Counted from the first letter of the stretch, positions 13,801 through 23,762 are shown. The stretch is 55,000 nt of DNA from Glandiceps talaboti (GCF_964340395.1 NC_135565.1:3719142-3774141), one strand, 5' to 3'. Numbers and translations: made by a program. Notes: generated from the sequence alone by a model not told the origin.

Positions 13801-14668
13801 ATCTGAAGTGTTGCTGTTGCCCACCAATGATGCATAGTGTGAACATGATAAAAAACATTCGTGACACGCATGTACACTGTTTCAGCTAGCATGCCTGAAA
13901 TTTGGTGTTACTGTGAGCAATTTAAAATTAGTAAGTAGCGCATTTCTCTTTGAAACCAGGAGGGTAGACATGGGGTTGATGGGACAACTGATGACACGTC
14001 AATCAAGCATGTGTTGAAATTAACACCGCATGATCTGAAGTCATTCCTTACCAAATACATACAAGAAACGTTCGTTTTATTGAAAATATACATCTAGCCA
14101 CGTGATTTCCTTTAGTGTCACGACCACGATTTAATAATTGTCAAAGTCCTCAGCATGTTGGATTTAGATCGCAAGTAAGCAAACTATCCTGACAGTTTAA
14201 TTTTTATAAGATTTTAACGATTTTATATGCATAACATATTGTCACGAAATCGTACATTTCTAACCCAAATATATCGAGAGGACTGATACCCACCTCTTCA
14301 CTGGGTCACCAATGGTATCAAACAATGCATTTGATTTGGTTTGACTGAAGAAGAGTGGCTTAGCTCTATCGAAATGTTTCACCGTTAAACTATTACCCTC
14401 ATAATAGCCAGTCGAAGACAGGGTTCTCTCAATCAATACTAAGTTCTTTTTTTTACCTAGTTTCTGTATTAAAAGCTGTAAAGTAACATAGCTTTGTTTT
14501 ATAATATATGCATGTATCATTAATATATTTGCTCCGGTGTGTGTTAGGAGGCTAGAAAGGGATTCAGACGACATTTTTTCCATGTTAGGAATACAGTTCA
14601 TTAGATTGAATATTATATCTTCGTATGTGCTGACGTCATTCTTGTACTTCTTTTACAGTGCATGTTAA
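3019..14668 (+). CDS. Gene A: secreted single-VWD-domain protein (Gla-less paralogue), 7 coding exons
   Basis: Joined model: 3019-3093, 6479-6515, 8578-8589, 10135-10146, 11005-11279, 13223-13506, 14659-14668. Every junction has AG/GT borders and the phases chain (0, 1, 1, 1, 0, 2), giving about 234 aa. Order: hydrophobic signal peptide (residues 1-21), basic linker rich in KRG, two DGF-type tetrapeptides, then a VWD domain from [10 protein letters not shown] to the last Cys. VWD domains occur in extracellular matrix, mucin, vitellogenin and BMPER-type proteins, where they mediate disulfide-linked assembly or ligand binding. Here the domain has four cysteines, and the usual CGLCG motif is CGLLG, so one cysteine is missing. 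No TIL, C8 or VWC domain follows, so this is a minimal secreted VWD protein, role unknown. The paralogue gene B carries a Gla module that A lacks. The model is inferred without transcript data. Confidence 0.85.
3151..3275. repeat. (TCTG)n/(TATC)n microsatellite in intron
   Basis: About 80 bp of TCTG, then TATC/TCTC variants, 60 bp after the signal-peptide exon donor. Present but shorter in copy B at 26160-26248. Confidence 0.95.
4017..4151. repeat. (CATC)n microsatellite
   Basis: Imperfect CATC array with ACCCA interruptions in the first large intron of gene A; counterpart at 27250-27409. Confidence 0.9.
4828..5058 (-). mobile_element. tRNA-derived SINE, copy A
   Basis: Read on the minus strand it begins with an A-box-like tggccgagtggtta followed about 35 bp later by a B-box ggttcgaacccc, as in tRNA-Ser/Leu-like RNA polymerase III promoters. 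A non-tRNA body contains tttcctcgggtactc. The same insertion is in copy B (28229-28466), so it predates the duplication. The anticodon arm is not recognisable, so it is not a functional tRNA gene. Confidence 0.75.
6479..6515 (+). CDS. Gene A coding exon 2: basic linker [12 protein letters not shown]
   Basis: A 37-nt exon between ctactag and aaaaa|gtaagtac. It is read in phase 0 and leaves phase 1, the only phase change that lets the signal exon join the downstream phase-1 exons. It is too short for ORF scans. Conserved in copy B at 30036-30072 with Val replaced by Ile. Confidence 0.8.
6850..7620. repeat. Degenerate tandem repeat, period about 240 bp (intron, copy A)
   Basis: Motifs such as gagatatagcctaatta, cctacagaacacatgc / cctacggaacgcgtc, catttcctgacgagaaa and gccaaaaatttattaaaac return every 200-270 bp with substantial divergence. 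The same block is in copy B at 30420-30970 and again within the second half of the gene A intragenic duplication. Confidence 0.7.
7049..8597. repeat. Intragenic tandem duplication, first unit
   Basis: About 1548 bp repeated directly at 8598-10150, starting at tatagcctaattatg and ending at the microexon donor region. Each unit holds the degenerate 240-bp repeat, a TATG array (7737-7806; 9285-9366), a conserved AT-rich body, and a 12-nt microexon at its 3' end. Copy B has one unit, split by the 7-kb block, plus a partial unit at 37990-38270. Confidence 0.9.
8578..8589 (+). CDS. Gene A microexon 3 (12 nt)
   Basis: gggatggatttg lies between ttcgttgacag and gtgagtat. It is phase 1 on both sides, adding Arg-Asp-Gly-Phe. 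It sits at the end of the first copy of the 1.55-kb intragenic duplication. Whether both microexons are included in one mRNA is inferred from frame compatibility only. Confidence 0.6.
8598..10150. repeat. Intragenic tandem duplication, second unit
   Basis: Direct copy of 7049-8597 with only scattered substitutions and a longer TATG array. The junction lies a few bases after the first microexon donor, so the duplication created a complete extra exon with its own acceptor, donor and branch region. Confidence 0.9.
10135..10146 (+). CDS. Gene A microexon 4 (12 nt)
   Basis: atggtggatttg lies between ttcgttgacag and gtgagtataaat, phase 1 to 1, adding Asp-Gly-Gly-Phe. It is the homologue of the 30-nt exon at 39048-39077 in gene B, where the same acceptor and donor contexts are kept but the exon is 18 nt longer. 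Confidence 0.7.
10750..10893. repeat. (TA)n then (TG)n microsatellite
   Basis: About 64 bp TA followed by TG/TCTG repeats, upstream of the first VWD exon. In copy B the corresponding place holds a (GT)n run at 39201-39285 without the TA part. Confidence 0.95.
11005..11279 (+). CDS. Gene A coding exon 5: VWD domain, N-terminal half
   Basis: A 275-nt exon after ttttgtattag, ending gctaag|gtatgt (phase 1 in, 0 out). It encodes the VWD hallmark [17 protein letters not shown] followed by [11 protein letters not shown], i.e. the first cysteine pair, then the RPSFRVES strand. It differs from gene B by Phe/Tyr, Glu/Asp and a one-codon indel near the exon start. Confidence 0.92.
11280..13222. other. 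Intron between the two VWD exons of gene A, nothing else seen
   Basis: AT-rich intron conserved in copy B (39697-41983). Copy B has an additional 365 bp at about 41119-41482. Reading frames on the minus strand at 11393-11662 survive in both copies only because the copies are similar. Confidence 0.6.
13223..13506 (+). CDS. Gene A coding exon 6: VWD domain, C-terminal half
   Basis: A 284-nt exon after ggcttttag, ending ccggaag|gtacag (phase 0 in, 2 out). It contains the conserved VWD strand [10 protein letters not shown], the [12 protein letters not shown] loop (normally CGLCGNxxGN), and FGDSWKV near the end. By eye only three bases differ from the gene B exon over 284 nt. Confidence 0.92.
14659..14668 (+). 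CDS. Gene A terminal exon: Ser-Ala-Cys-stop
   Basis: A strong acceptor (cttcttttacag) is followed by TGCATGTTAA. Joined in phase 2 to the previous exon it adds Ser-Ala-Cys and a TAA stop, supplying the last cysteine expected after the SWKV motif of VWD domains. Conserved exactly at 43529-43538. The 3' UTR would follow. AAATAAA at about 15200 (conserved at about 44070) is a possible poly(A) signal. Confidence 0.65.
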
Positions 14669-14721
14669 GATGGCAGAAGAATACAATCTTACCATAAACT
14701 GACTATACATCGGAATTGGAC

Positions 14722-14722
<1 letters not shown>

Positions 14723-14780
<58 letters not shown>
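14723..14780. repeat. (CA)n microsatellite
   Basis: Pure CA run 55 bp after the stop codon of gene A, in the presumed 3' UTR; counterpart 43592-43662. Confidence 0.97.
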
Positions 14781-14782
<2 letters not shown>

Positions 14783-16149
14783 CTCATATCGCTACATTCA
14801 TCTCATCGGCCTATGCGCCAAACTTATTTATTCTGTAGCCAGCTTCAAGCGAGGTTAGGTTAGGTTAAGGTAAATGACTGTTTAAAATGGTCGTCATGGA
14901 TACCAATCGCACTGTTGTAGAAAGAATTGTTGATTTGCACCATCGAAATTGATAAAGCAGAAGTACTTGAACCATCCGGGAATTCTGTTGTCGTTTGCAG
15001 TGAAACGCCAAGGATGGGAAATTTGGAAAGTATGTCACAGTGACTGTTGGTCTTCTGACCCAAAGTTTGCCTCGGTAGAGGACCTCTAGTGGGAAAGCTG
15101 AAATCCTTATAATTTCTCTAATAACGAGAATTTGAGTTTTTGAACTTCTTGGATTATTTTGGGCTTGTCAATCTGCACACTTGGAAATACTTCACATGGG
15201 AAATAAAGAGTTTAAGCATCACAGAGATTCATGTGTTTTTTTTAATGGAAGAATGACGTTTAGTACAAACACAATGAAAGTCAGTTCACTATCACAAAAC
15301 AGTCGTCTTGCTCGACAACATCTCACTAACATTGCATCGTCAGGTGTGACAAACATTACTTACTAAAGAGTTTTTGTTGAACCCGACAAACTTGTTTTAA
15401 GCCAGATATCTTACATTGTAACTGTGGTGTTATATCTAAAACATCCTCTATTGAGTCCAAAGCCATAATCAGATATAAAGGTCCCACGAACTGATTGAAA
15501 ATGAAAAGACAAAGCCTAAACTGGTGGGATGGTGGATGAACGGAAGAACGGACGTTTGTTTTGTTTTGTTTGCAAGAAAATGTTGATTTTAGGTAGAACA
15601 GATTAGACTAAAGTCAACAACGATATCTCAGAATATTTTAAAGCATTGGCTTGTCGTTTTCTTCCAATATATCAACGACTGATAGCCATCTTTATTTCTG
15701 AACGATATCATAAACACCCCCCAAAACACAAACACAAAAAAAAAAAAAAAAAAAAAAAATCACGACCCTAAGTCTACAAGAAATAACCCCTTCTTCAAGT
15801 AACAGGTGTGGTACATTATCATAAGCGTATTATGATGTGTAGTTTGAAACATTTAGATAAAAATTTCTGACAATATTCCAACAGATATGGAAACTTATGC
15901 CCATTCAAACACCATAATTTAACACAACTCATCAAAGCAAATGGAATTTCCAGAGTTGGTGTAGATGTATATTTAATATTTGCTACGCACTGGTTTAACA
16001 TGTTTTTATGATTTCGAAAAGGGAAGGAGAGAAAACACGTTAAGTTATTTCAGTTGGACGATAGTTTACATCGTTGGGATTGATTCATTGATCGATTGGA
16101 GTTCTCAACTGTGGCATTACATCTGATTTACAACTTAAAGATTGTTGGA

Positions 16150-16389
16150 AATTGAAATTTAGTTAAATATATAATAAATATACAATAAATAGAGTTTTTC
16201 GGCGGCCATTTTGGATTTATGCAAATTGCAGCATACTAATCAGGTCTGTTATGACGACTGTATACTCCACAAGTCAAACTACATAGATTAACATATTTAA
16301 ATACTTCATAAAGGTTGATTAGAATTGAAATTTAATTAAATATATAATAAATAAAGTTGTTTGGCGGCCATTTTGGATTTAAGCAAATT
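16150..16389. repeat. Two direct copies of a 70-80 bp AT-rich/GGCGGCCATTTTGGATTT unit
   Basis: Copies at about 16150-16227 and 16322-16389 share aattgaaatttagttaaa, tataataaataaag and ggcggccattttggattt. Present also in copy B at about 45020-45100 and 45195-45259. No function evident. The rest of 14700-16797 shows no gene. Confidence 0.75.
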
Positions 16390-16797
16390 AGATACTGTTC
16401 CTCCCCTTAGATTGAGGAGGACTTTTGATATTTCATTATGAGGACCAATCTGCAGATCATGGTAAAAAAAATAAATTCTGTTGCAATTAGTGATGGGTCA
16501 TTCCATATTTTGATTGGACTAGTTCGTTGGTTGGTTAAAACTAAAAATGTGTATTGGGTGCATTGACATGTGACTGCGACGCCGCTCCGTATTTTAGCGA
16601 AGCCCTCAGGATGTTGGTTATACTTTCATTTCATTATCATATTTAACAGACAATTAAAGTCAGAGGGAAACTTTGAACAAGTTCCCAAACTTCAGCTATA
16701 AACAATAATTTTTCGCTCAGGTACACAACCATGTGGTCGCCATCGTACAAGCAGCGACGTTGTGATTTTCTTCTAATTTTGCCGTAGAGGGAATCAA

Positions 16798-18709
16798 TTA
16801 TATATAATGGTCTCTTTATTTCGTAGTTCAAGGCCATCGGCCCAAATAACGAAACATTCAATATATACATACATAACAAAAACAGGAAAACATACATGCA
16901 GTCATAAGGACAATAATTACAGGATTATTCACTCTCATAAACTTCTTTGCGCAATGTCGTAGCATGGAAAACATAAGCTGCTAACCTTTGAATGCTATCA
17001 GTGTTATCGGATGAAAGTAAATTAAGAAAGTTTGCCTCACTTGGAAACTCAAAATATCTTCTCGGAATATATTTTGTTCTGTAATGGTCATAAAATGGAC
17101 AAATTAGGAGAAAGTGGTATTCGTTTTCAACCTCATTAGATTGACAAAACTGACAAAGGCGTTGCCATCTTTCAATATTGTGTTTTCTGTCAGTCTCTAT
17201 TCTGAGATAGTGTGTAGAACAACGAAAGCGGGCTAACATCTTGAGGTGTATAGGTACTTTAACAATGAACAAATATTTCTCTGGCTCTAGTGAGGTCTTA
17301 AACTCTCTATATGTCACTAACTTGTCCATTGAACAAACTTCACTTTGCCATTTTGTGAACAAATACCTTTTAAAATTTTCAACAAATAACCTCACAAAAC
17401 TATCAATACAGCCAACTTCTTGTCTTTCCCAAACGTCATTTAAGTTGGCGAGATACATCAAATTTTTGACCTTATTAACCCAAGTTGGTCTTGTTCTTAC
17501 ACCAGAACATTCGATAGAATAAAGCATATCATAACATTTACGGAGATACCTTTTCTTTGACAAATTTAGTAATTTTGCCCAGTATTTTACACAACGCGTA
17601 GCAGTATGCAAATATATAGGGTATCTACCACACTCACCCAACACTGTAACGTTTGGAGCATTACTAGATACTCCGAGAAAAGAACGGCAAGCAAGATAGT
17701 GTATTCTTTCTAAAGATTCATAACAATCATATCCCCAAATTTCTGAACCATAAGTCAAAATTGGCACGATAACAGTATCAAATAATTTAAAGTGAACGTG
17801 AAATGATAACATCCCTGTCTTTTTAATTACTCTTTGAATATTAAAGAAAACTTTTCTAGCTTGTTGCGCCAGGGTTGTGGTAGCCATAGACCACTGGAGA
17901 CGGCAAGAAAATAAGATACCTAAATATTTGTAGTATGAAACTACTTCAATTGGTTCACCTCTGTACGTCCATTTTTCTTTTTTCGACAAACGCCCACCTG
18001 CTTTAAAAGTTACCACCTTTGATTTGGAAAGATTAACACATAACTTCCACATATCACAATAGTCACTAAGAGTATTACGTTGGCGCTGTAACCCTATTAT
18101 CGTATCTGACATTAGTGTTACATCGTCTGCATACAGAAGACAAAACAATTCAGTCAGATCAGGACAAAGTTGAATACCACGCTTACAGCTTCTTTGCAAT
18201 TCCCTTGGTAGTTCGTTTATAAAAAATGAAAATAAAAAAGGACTGAGCATGCATCCTTGACGAACCCCTAATAGGCATTCAAAATAATCTGTCAGACCTT
18301 CACTACCCCTTACACAAGATTTAACGTCCTGATACATAGCAAATAACATTATAAACATTTTCCCCCTGATACCCCCTTTCAAAAGGAGATACCAGAGACG
18401 TTGATGTTCAACAGTGTCAAATGCCTTTGAAAAGTCGACGAATGCACAATAACATTTACCACGTTTTCTGGTCATATATTTTTGAATAACAGATTTTAGG
18501 ATAAAAATGTTGTCAACGGTAGAGTAACCACGCCGAAACCCGGCTTGTGCCTCGTCGATTTTCCCGAGAGCATCAGACCAATATGTAAGTCGACTGTTTA
18601 AAATTGAAGTGAAAATTTTACTAAAAATTCTTAACAGTGATATACCTCTGTAATTGTCAGGGAGAGAGGATGACTCAAAAAGATTACAAATTTTAGGAAT
18701 TTGTAAGGT
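16798..18709 (-). mobile_element. Non-LTR retrotransposon (LINE), 5'-truncated copy
   Basis: Inserted on the minus strand exactly where homology between the two segmental copies ends. It contains a reverse transcriptase and a C-terminal CCHC region but no endonuclease domain, so it is truncated at its 5' end. The 5' border is placed near 18709 because sequence from there on is shared with 22178-22389, which has no LINE. A few bases of uncertainty remain. The clade is not resolved by eye. Confidence 0.85.
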
Positions 18710-18754
18710 TTCTGGTGATGAAGTTATATTGAGGATAAAGGAGGAGGAATTCAT
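16925..18754 (-). CDS. LINE ORF2 fragment: reverse transcriptase plus C-terminal zinc-knuckle region, 609 codons open
   Basis: An RNA-dependent DNA polymerase of a non-LTR element that would act in target-primed reverse transcription. RT landmarks: DNYRGISLL near residue 33, catalytic AFVDFSKAFD (Asp107), GVRQGCMLSP near 163, and the YADD box at 208-211. The thumb region follows, then a Cys-Cys-His-Cys cluster (C534, C537, H547, C552) typical of LINE C-termini. The frame has no internal stop, suggesting a fairly recent insertion. The first roughly 15 codons probably derive from flanking DNA, and the native start and the endonuclease are missing, so it is unlikely to be autonomous. Confidence 0.9.
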   Translation of the reverse strand: MNSSSFILNITSSPETLQIPKICNLFESSSLPDNYRGISLLRIFSKIFTSILNSRLTYWSDALGKIDEAQAGFRRGYSTVDNIFILKSVIQKYMTRKRGKCYCAFVDFSKAFDTVEHQRLWYLLLKGGIRGKMFIMLFAMYQDVKSCVRGSEGLTDYFECLLGVRQGCMLSPFLFSFFINELPRELQRSCKRGIQLCPDLTELFCLLYADDVTLMSDTIIGLQRQRNTLSDYCDMWKLCVNLSKSKVVTFKAGGRLSKKEKWTYRGEPIEVVSYYKYLGILFSCRLQWSMATTTLAQQARKVFFNIQRVIKKTGMLSFHVHFKLFDTVIVPILTYGSEIWGYDCYESLERIHYLACRSFLGVSSNAPNVTVLGECGRYPIYLHTATRCVKYWAKLLNLSKKRYLRKCYDMLYSIECSGVRTRPTWVNKVKNLMYLANLNDVWERQEVGCIDSFVRLFVENFKRYLFTKWQSEVCSMDKLVTYREFKTSLEPEKYLFIVKVPIHLKMLARFRCSTHYLRIETDRKHNIERWQRLCQFCQSNEVENEYHFLLICPFYDHYRTKYIPRRYFEFPSEANFLNLLSSDNTDSIQRLAAYVFHATTLRKEVYESE

Positions 18755-18921
18755 TTTCCATCTCGGAACGCTGGAACCCCATGGAATTAATAGATTATTT
18801 ACATCATTCCCTAATATCTAACTACGCTTATTCTGTCTTTCAGGGGGTTCTTTTTGGTGCAAGTGATTTTTAGATCTCTCTCGCGAATTTTACTGTTTAT
18901 TAGAACTTGCAGTGAACATTT
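18709..18921. repeat. Direct repeat flanking the dispersed repeat, first copy
   Basis: Starting at tttctggtgatg and including aacgctggaaccccatgg, this stretch recurs with few changes at 22178-22389. In both places it runs straight into the dispersed repeat beginning cgttccttgtcataacac, showing a tandem duplication with a period of about 3.47 kb. Confidence 0.9.
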
Positions 18922-19345
18922 CGTTCCTTGTCATAACACAAAGATGTGATGTCAGGTGGTGACCTCCTTATATCTTTCCTTGATATCTTTTGTTAAAGAA
19001 TATTAATTCAAAACGTCTGGTTTGAATTTATTTTTTCGGACTTTTCTACTCATTATTTTCGCACTCCTACATACATACATACATACATACATGCATACAT
19101 ACATACATACATACATACATACATACATACATACGACGTACATACATACATACATACATACATACATACATACATACATACATACATACATACAAAGTAT
19201 GCATGTGTATGTATCTACATACGTACGTACGTCTGTGCGTGCTGTGTGTGCATGCTTGCATGCTCGCATGCATTGGATTATTTATGACAATATTTTGAAA
19301 AGAAAGTAAAATTGTAAGACATTCTCAACCCCAATATCAAATGTG
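18922..19345 (+). repeat. Dispersed repeat with CATA array, copy 2
   Basis: Same left end as position 1. Here the CATC array is replaced by CATA (about 19067-19195, with a CGAC interruption at 19133). The body is truncated soon after the aaatgtgtataatgagtg motif. Confidence 0.85.
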
Positions 19346-19526
19346 TATAATGAGTGAAAATTATGTGTAACCTACTCCATTTTTCACTTTTTGAGTATAA
19401 GGTTTAGTTGTTATTAAGTATACATGTGTTAAGTATTGCTTAGTACAAGCCTGTAACGGAGGGTTGTGTGACGCCACCAGGTGACAGGGTGGGAGAGGAC
19501 AACCACGCGTGGGGTCTTGCTACGTC

Positions 19527-19666
19527 AGCAGATTCCATTAAACTATTTCTTGAGTGAACGGAGAAACTTTGTTCTCTGCCTGTTATTTGTATTTCCCTCA
19601 AGATTTGCCGTAGAATGGTTACTCATCCATCCTACATTAAGTAACAACTCTCTACTTCATTCACAG
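19527..19666. repeat. 140-bp direct repeat, first copy
   Basis: Bounded by agcagattccattaaac and cttcattcacag, and followed directly by gtatgt. The second copy is 20154-20293. They are nearly identical and 627 bp apart start to start. Each copy contains a short open frame but no recognised protein motif. Confidence 0.9.
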
Positions 19667-20153
19667 GTATGTTTAGACATTATCTATAGTGTTTATTGTG
19701 TAGCATTTTGAACTAGAACTTGATCGTGTGAATTGCCTCCAAAAGTTAGCGACGCCATGCAGTTCTTACATGTGTTCTATTTATAGCCGTTACACGAGTC
19801 AACTGATGCATATTGTAGTTTGAGACACTTTGTACTTGTAACTTTAGCGATGGTTTCCAAATGATGATTACGAGTTTCTATTTCATTGTAATGAGTACTT
19901 TTAGAGCGTCTATTGTATTTTTGCATAGAGTTTCCTGTCAGTTTTGCCAAAATACATTGCCTAGCATACTGACTGTCTGAATCATTGTACTGTTACACTG
20001 CCACCTAGAGGCGAGTCAATTATATAAGTTTGGCACCATTACTTGTATCTTAATTTAGCATAGCTGTACTTATAAGATGAATCAAGTTTATTTTGAGAGA
20101 GATTCATTATGTAAAGTCTATATATTATTTTGTCTATTGTATATTTTATTTTA

Positions 20154-20293
20154 AGCAGATTCCATTAAACTATTTCTTGAGTGAACGGAGAAACTTTGTT
20201 CTCTGCCTGTTATTTGTATTTCCCTCAAGATTTGCCGTAGAATGGTTACTCATCCATCCTACATTAAGTAACAACTCTCTACTTCATTCACAG
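20154..20293. repeat. 140-bp direct repeat, second copy
   Basis: Copy of 19527-19666. It is preceded by a T-rich tract ending ttttaag|cag, so the 487 bp between the two copies begin GTATGT and end like a splice acceptor. It could be a very short LTR/TRIM-like pair or a duplicated exon segment; neither is proven. Confidence 0.9.
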
Positions 20294-20329
20294 AGTTCTC
20301 TTTAAACTGGTTACATATGCATAGGAAAC

Positions 20330-21171
20330 AGTCAAACTAAAATATGTGTACCTGCAATATAAATGTCAATGGTGCATAATAACATACTGATGTTATCTTA
20401 AAAGGAACCATCCCTATGCTAATCTAATTCCTATGTCACACTGTATGAAAAAAACACGTCATCCCTGTACAAAGTTGAGAGAATGTTCGAGTCCTATTTC
20501 TAACTCAACGATCTACTAATAGAAAGGAAATTGTCACACACACATACACATACATACATACATACATACATACATACATACATACATACACATACATACA
20601 TACACACACACATGCATATATACATACATACATACCTACATACATACATACATACATACATACATACATACATACATAGTTTACATACATACATACATAC
20701 ATTCGTACATACATACATACATACATACATACATACATACATACATACATACATACATACATACATACATAGTTTATATACATACATACATACATACATA
20801 CATACATACATACATACATACACCGTCCGTGCGTGCGTGCGTGCATGCTTGCATGCTCGCATGTATTGAATTATTTCTGTGACGATTTTAAAAGGAAAGT
20901 ATAATTGCAAGACATTCTTAATCCTAATATTAAATGTGTATAATGAGTGAAAATTATGCATATGGAACTGTGAAATGAAAACATGTGTAACTCCAATATA
21001 AATATCAATGGTTCATAATAACATACTGATGTTATCTTAAAAGGAAACATCCCTGTGCTAATCTAATTCCTATGTCACACTGTATGAAGAAAACACGTCA
21101 TTCCTGTACAAAGATGAGAGAATGAGTACCATTTCTAACTCAATGATCTACTAAACGAAAGGAAATTGTTA

Positions 21172-21215
<44 letters not shown>

Positions 21216-21367
21216 TATACATACATACATACATACATACACACACATACATACATACATACATAGATACATACATACATACATACATACATACATACAT
21301 ACACACATATATGCATGCATACATACGTACGTACGTACGTACGTACGTACGTACGTACGTACGTACA

Positions 21368-21395
<28 letters not shown>
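20330..21395 (+). repeat. Dispersed repeat bodies with CATA, CA and ACGT arrays (copies 3 and 4)
   Basis: Two consecutive truncated units: body 20330-20540, CATA array 20545-20822, GTGCGTGC stretch, second body 20860-21170, then CA (21175-21210), CATA and a pure ACGT run (about 21323-21366). The unit body contains the aacatactgatgttatctta and ccctatgctaatctaattcc markers twice. Confidence 0.85.
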
Positions 21396-21399
<4 letters not shown>

Positions 21400-21418
21400 C
21401 AAACATCTTATTCCTAAC

Positions 21419-21851
21419 AATCAGCTTTCACGTAGCCTGTCATGGCAAAGAAATACTGAACACTTTATAAAGAAAGCACAATGGCGTCTTTATTTTCTCA
21501 GAAGTTTAAAGAAATTTGGAATGAGTCATTGTATTTTAGTGAATTTTTATCGCACTGTCATAGAGAGTATTATAATGTATGATATCACCATCTGGTTTAA
21601 CAACTATGTGTTGAATGCGCTTGAGAGAGTTGTAAGAGAATCATCGGTACAGAATTACCGTCCGTACAATCAATGAATGATTGCAGATCCATTCGCAGAG
21701 GTACATCCACGATTAAGATTTCCAGTCATCTGGCTCACACATTTTCTAAATTGTTACCCTCGGGTAGGCGGTACAGGTGTATCAAAACGAAATCTGAACG
21801 TTTTAGGAAGAGCTTTTATCCATCTGTGATCCGCATTTTAAACCAGTCCTA
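21419..21851 (+). pseudogene. LINE 3'-terminal fragment (CR1/L2/Rex-like C-terminus)
   Basis: The plus-strand frame reads WQRNTEHFIKKAQWRLYFLR, then LVNFYRTVIESIIMYDITIW, the region after the RT domain of many CR1/L2-type elements. After a frameshift near 21670 it resumes with LLPSGRRYRCIKTKSERFRK and ends in a stop at 21851. Only the last part of ORF2 remains, so this is a dead fragment. The following 21852-22177 is T-rich with no gene. Confidence 0.8.
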
Positions 21852-22177
21852 GGATCTTTTACCATTAAATTTAGTTTTTGTGTTAGGTTTGTCTCAGCAT
21901 TGTATCTTTTTAGCATCATATGTGTTTTGCATCTTTTGATGTGTTACATCAATTTTATCTTTTGCTTTTACTTTTCACTTGCATTTCCTTTTGATACGTT
22001 TTATTCAATTGTCGTTTCCTTTCCAATCTTTAGTTTTCAATTTTATCCACCTCTTTTTATTAGTGTACTTGGAAAGCAAATTTCCAATACATTTGTATGG
22101 AAATGGCAATGAAGTTATATTATTACATTATCACAGTTTATCAGATATGTCTATTTGACGAATGAATTAGTATGGTT

Positions 22178-22389
22178 TCTGGTGATGGAGTTAGATTGAG
22201 GTTGAAGGAGGAGGAATTCATTTTCCATCGCGGAACGCTGGAACCCCATGGAATTAATAGATTATTTACATCATTCCCTAATATCTAACTACGCTTATTC
22301 TGTCTTTCAGGGGGTTCTTTTTGGTGCAAGTGTTTTTTAGATCTCTCTCGCGAATTTTACTGTTTATTAGAACTTGCAGTGAACATTTC
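22178..22389. repeat. Direct repeat flanking the dispersed repeat, second copy
   Basis: Copy of 18709-18921, immediately upstream of segmental copy B. Confidence 0.9.
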
Positions 22390-23731
22390 GTTCCTTGTCA
22401 TAACACAAAGATGTGATGTCAGGTGATGACCTTCTTATACCTTTCCTTGATATCTTTTGTTAAAGAATATTAATTCAAAAAGTGTGGTTTGAATTTATTC
22501 ATCCAGACCTTTCTACTCATTATTTTCGCGCTCATGCATCCATCCATCCATCCAAACATCCATCCATCCATCCATACATACATAGTATGTACATGTGCAC
22601 ATCTATGTGCGTACATATGCCCGTGCGTGCGTGCGTGCATGCGTGCATGTGTGCATGCTTGCGTGGTCGCATGTATTGAATTATTTGTGAGAACATTTTG
22701 AAAGAAAAGTAAAATTGGAAGACGGGTCGGCAGGTAAAGTTCACAGCAGACATTCTCAATCCTAATATTAAATGTGTATAATGAGTGAAAATTATTCACA
22801 GGAAACTGTGAAATGAAAACATGTGTAACAGCAATATAAATATCAATGGTTCATAATAACATACTGATGTTATCTTAAGAGGAAACATCCCTATGCTAAT
22901 CTAATTCCTGTCTCACACTGTATGAAAAAAACACGTCATCCCTGTACAAAGTTGAGAGAATAAATTCAAGTCCTATTTCTTACACAAAGACCTACCAAAA
23001 GATAGGAAATTGTTACATACACGTGCGCATATGCTGACGCTCGCACACACACACACACACACATTTGAGTTACTCTGCAGTATTATACAGATACAGATAC
23101 AGATATACATACATACATACATACATACATACATACATAAATACATACTTATACATATATACATACATGAATGCATGTATACATGCATGCATGCATGCAT
23201 GCATGCATACATACATACATACATACATACATACATACATACATACATACATACATACATACATACATACTTATATACATATATACATACATGCATGCAT
23301 GTATGTATGTATGCATGCAATCATGCATACATACATACATACATACATACATACATACATACATACATACATTCATACATACATACATACATACATACAA
23401 ACATACATACGAAAACACATTGAAAAGTGTCAGACCGACACGATTTACAAGCAAATGCTTATAAAAACTTTTGATCATAGGATCTTATTTCTTACACAAA
23501 GACCTACCAAAAGATAGGAAATTGTTACATACACGTGTGCATATGCTGACGCTCGCACACACACACATTTGAGTTACTCTGCAGTATTATACAGATACAG
23601 ATACAGATACAGATATACATACATACATACATACATACATACATACATACATACATACATACATAAATACATACTTATATACATATATACATACATGCAT
23701 GCATGTATACATGCATGCATACATACATACA

Positions 23732-23762
<31 letters not shown>

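Larger units (their letters stand above)
1..16797. repeat. Segmental duplication, copy A
   Basis: Nearly the whole interval recurs in the same order and orientation at about 22390-45690, including signal-peptide exon, VWD exons, introns, SINE and microsatellites. Differences are mostly single bases and small indels. Homology begins at or before the window edge and stops abruptly near 16797, where a LINE starts in copy A and unrelated sequence starts in copy B. Copy A has its own internal 1.55-kb duplication and lacks the roughly 7.1 kb that in copy B holds the Gla exons (31179-38283). Confidence 0.93.

Noticed and set aside
14848-14872. Telomere-like TTAGGT repeats
   Set aside because: Only three imperfect units in copy A and not kept in copy B.
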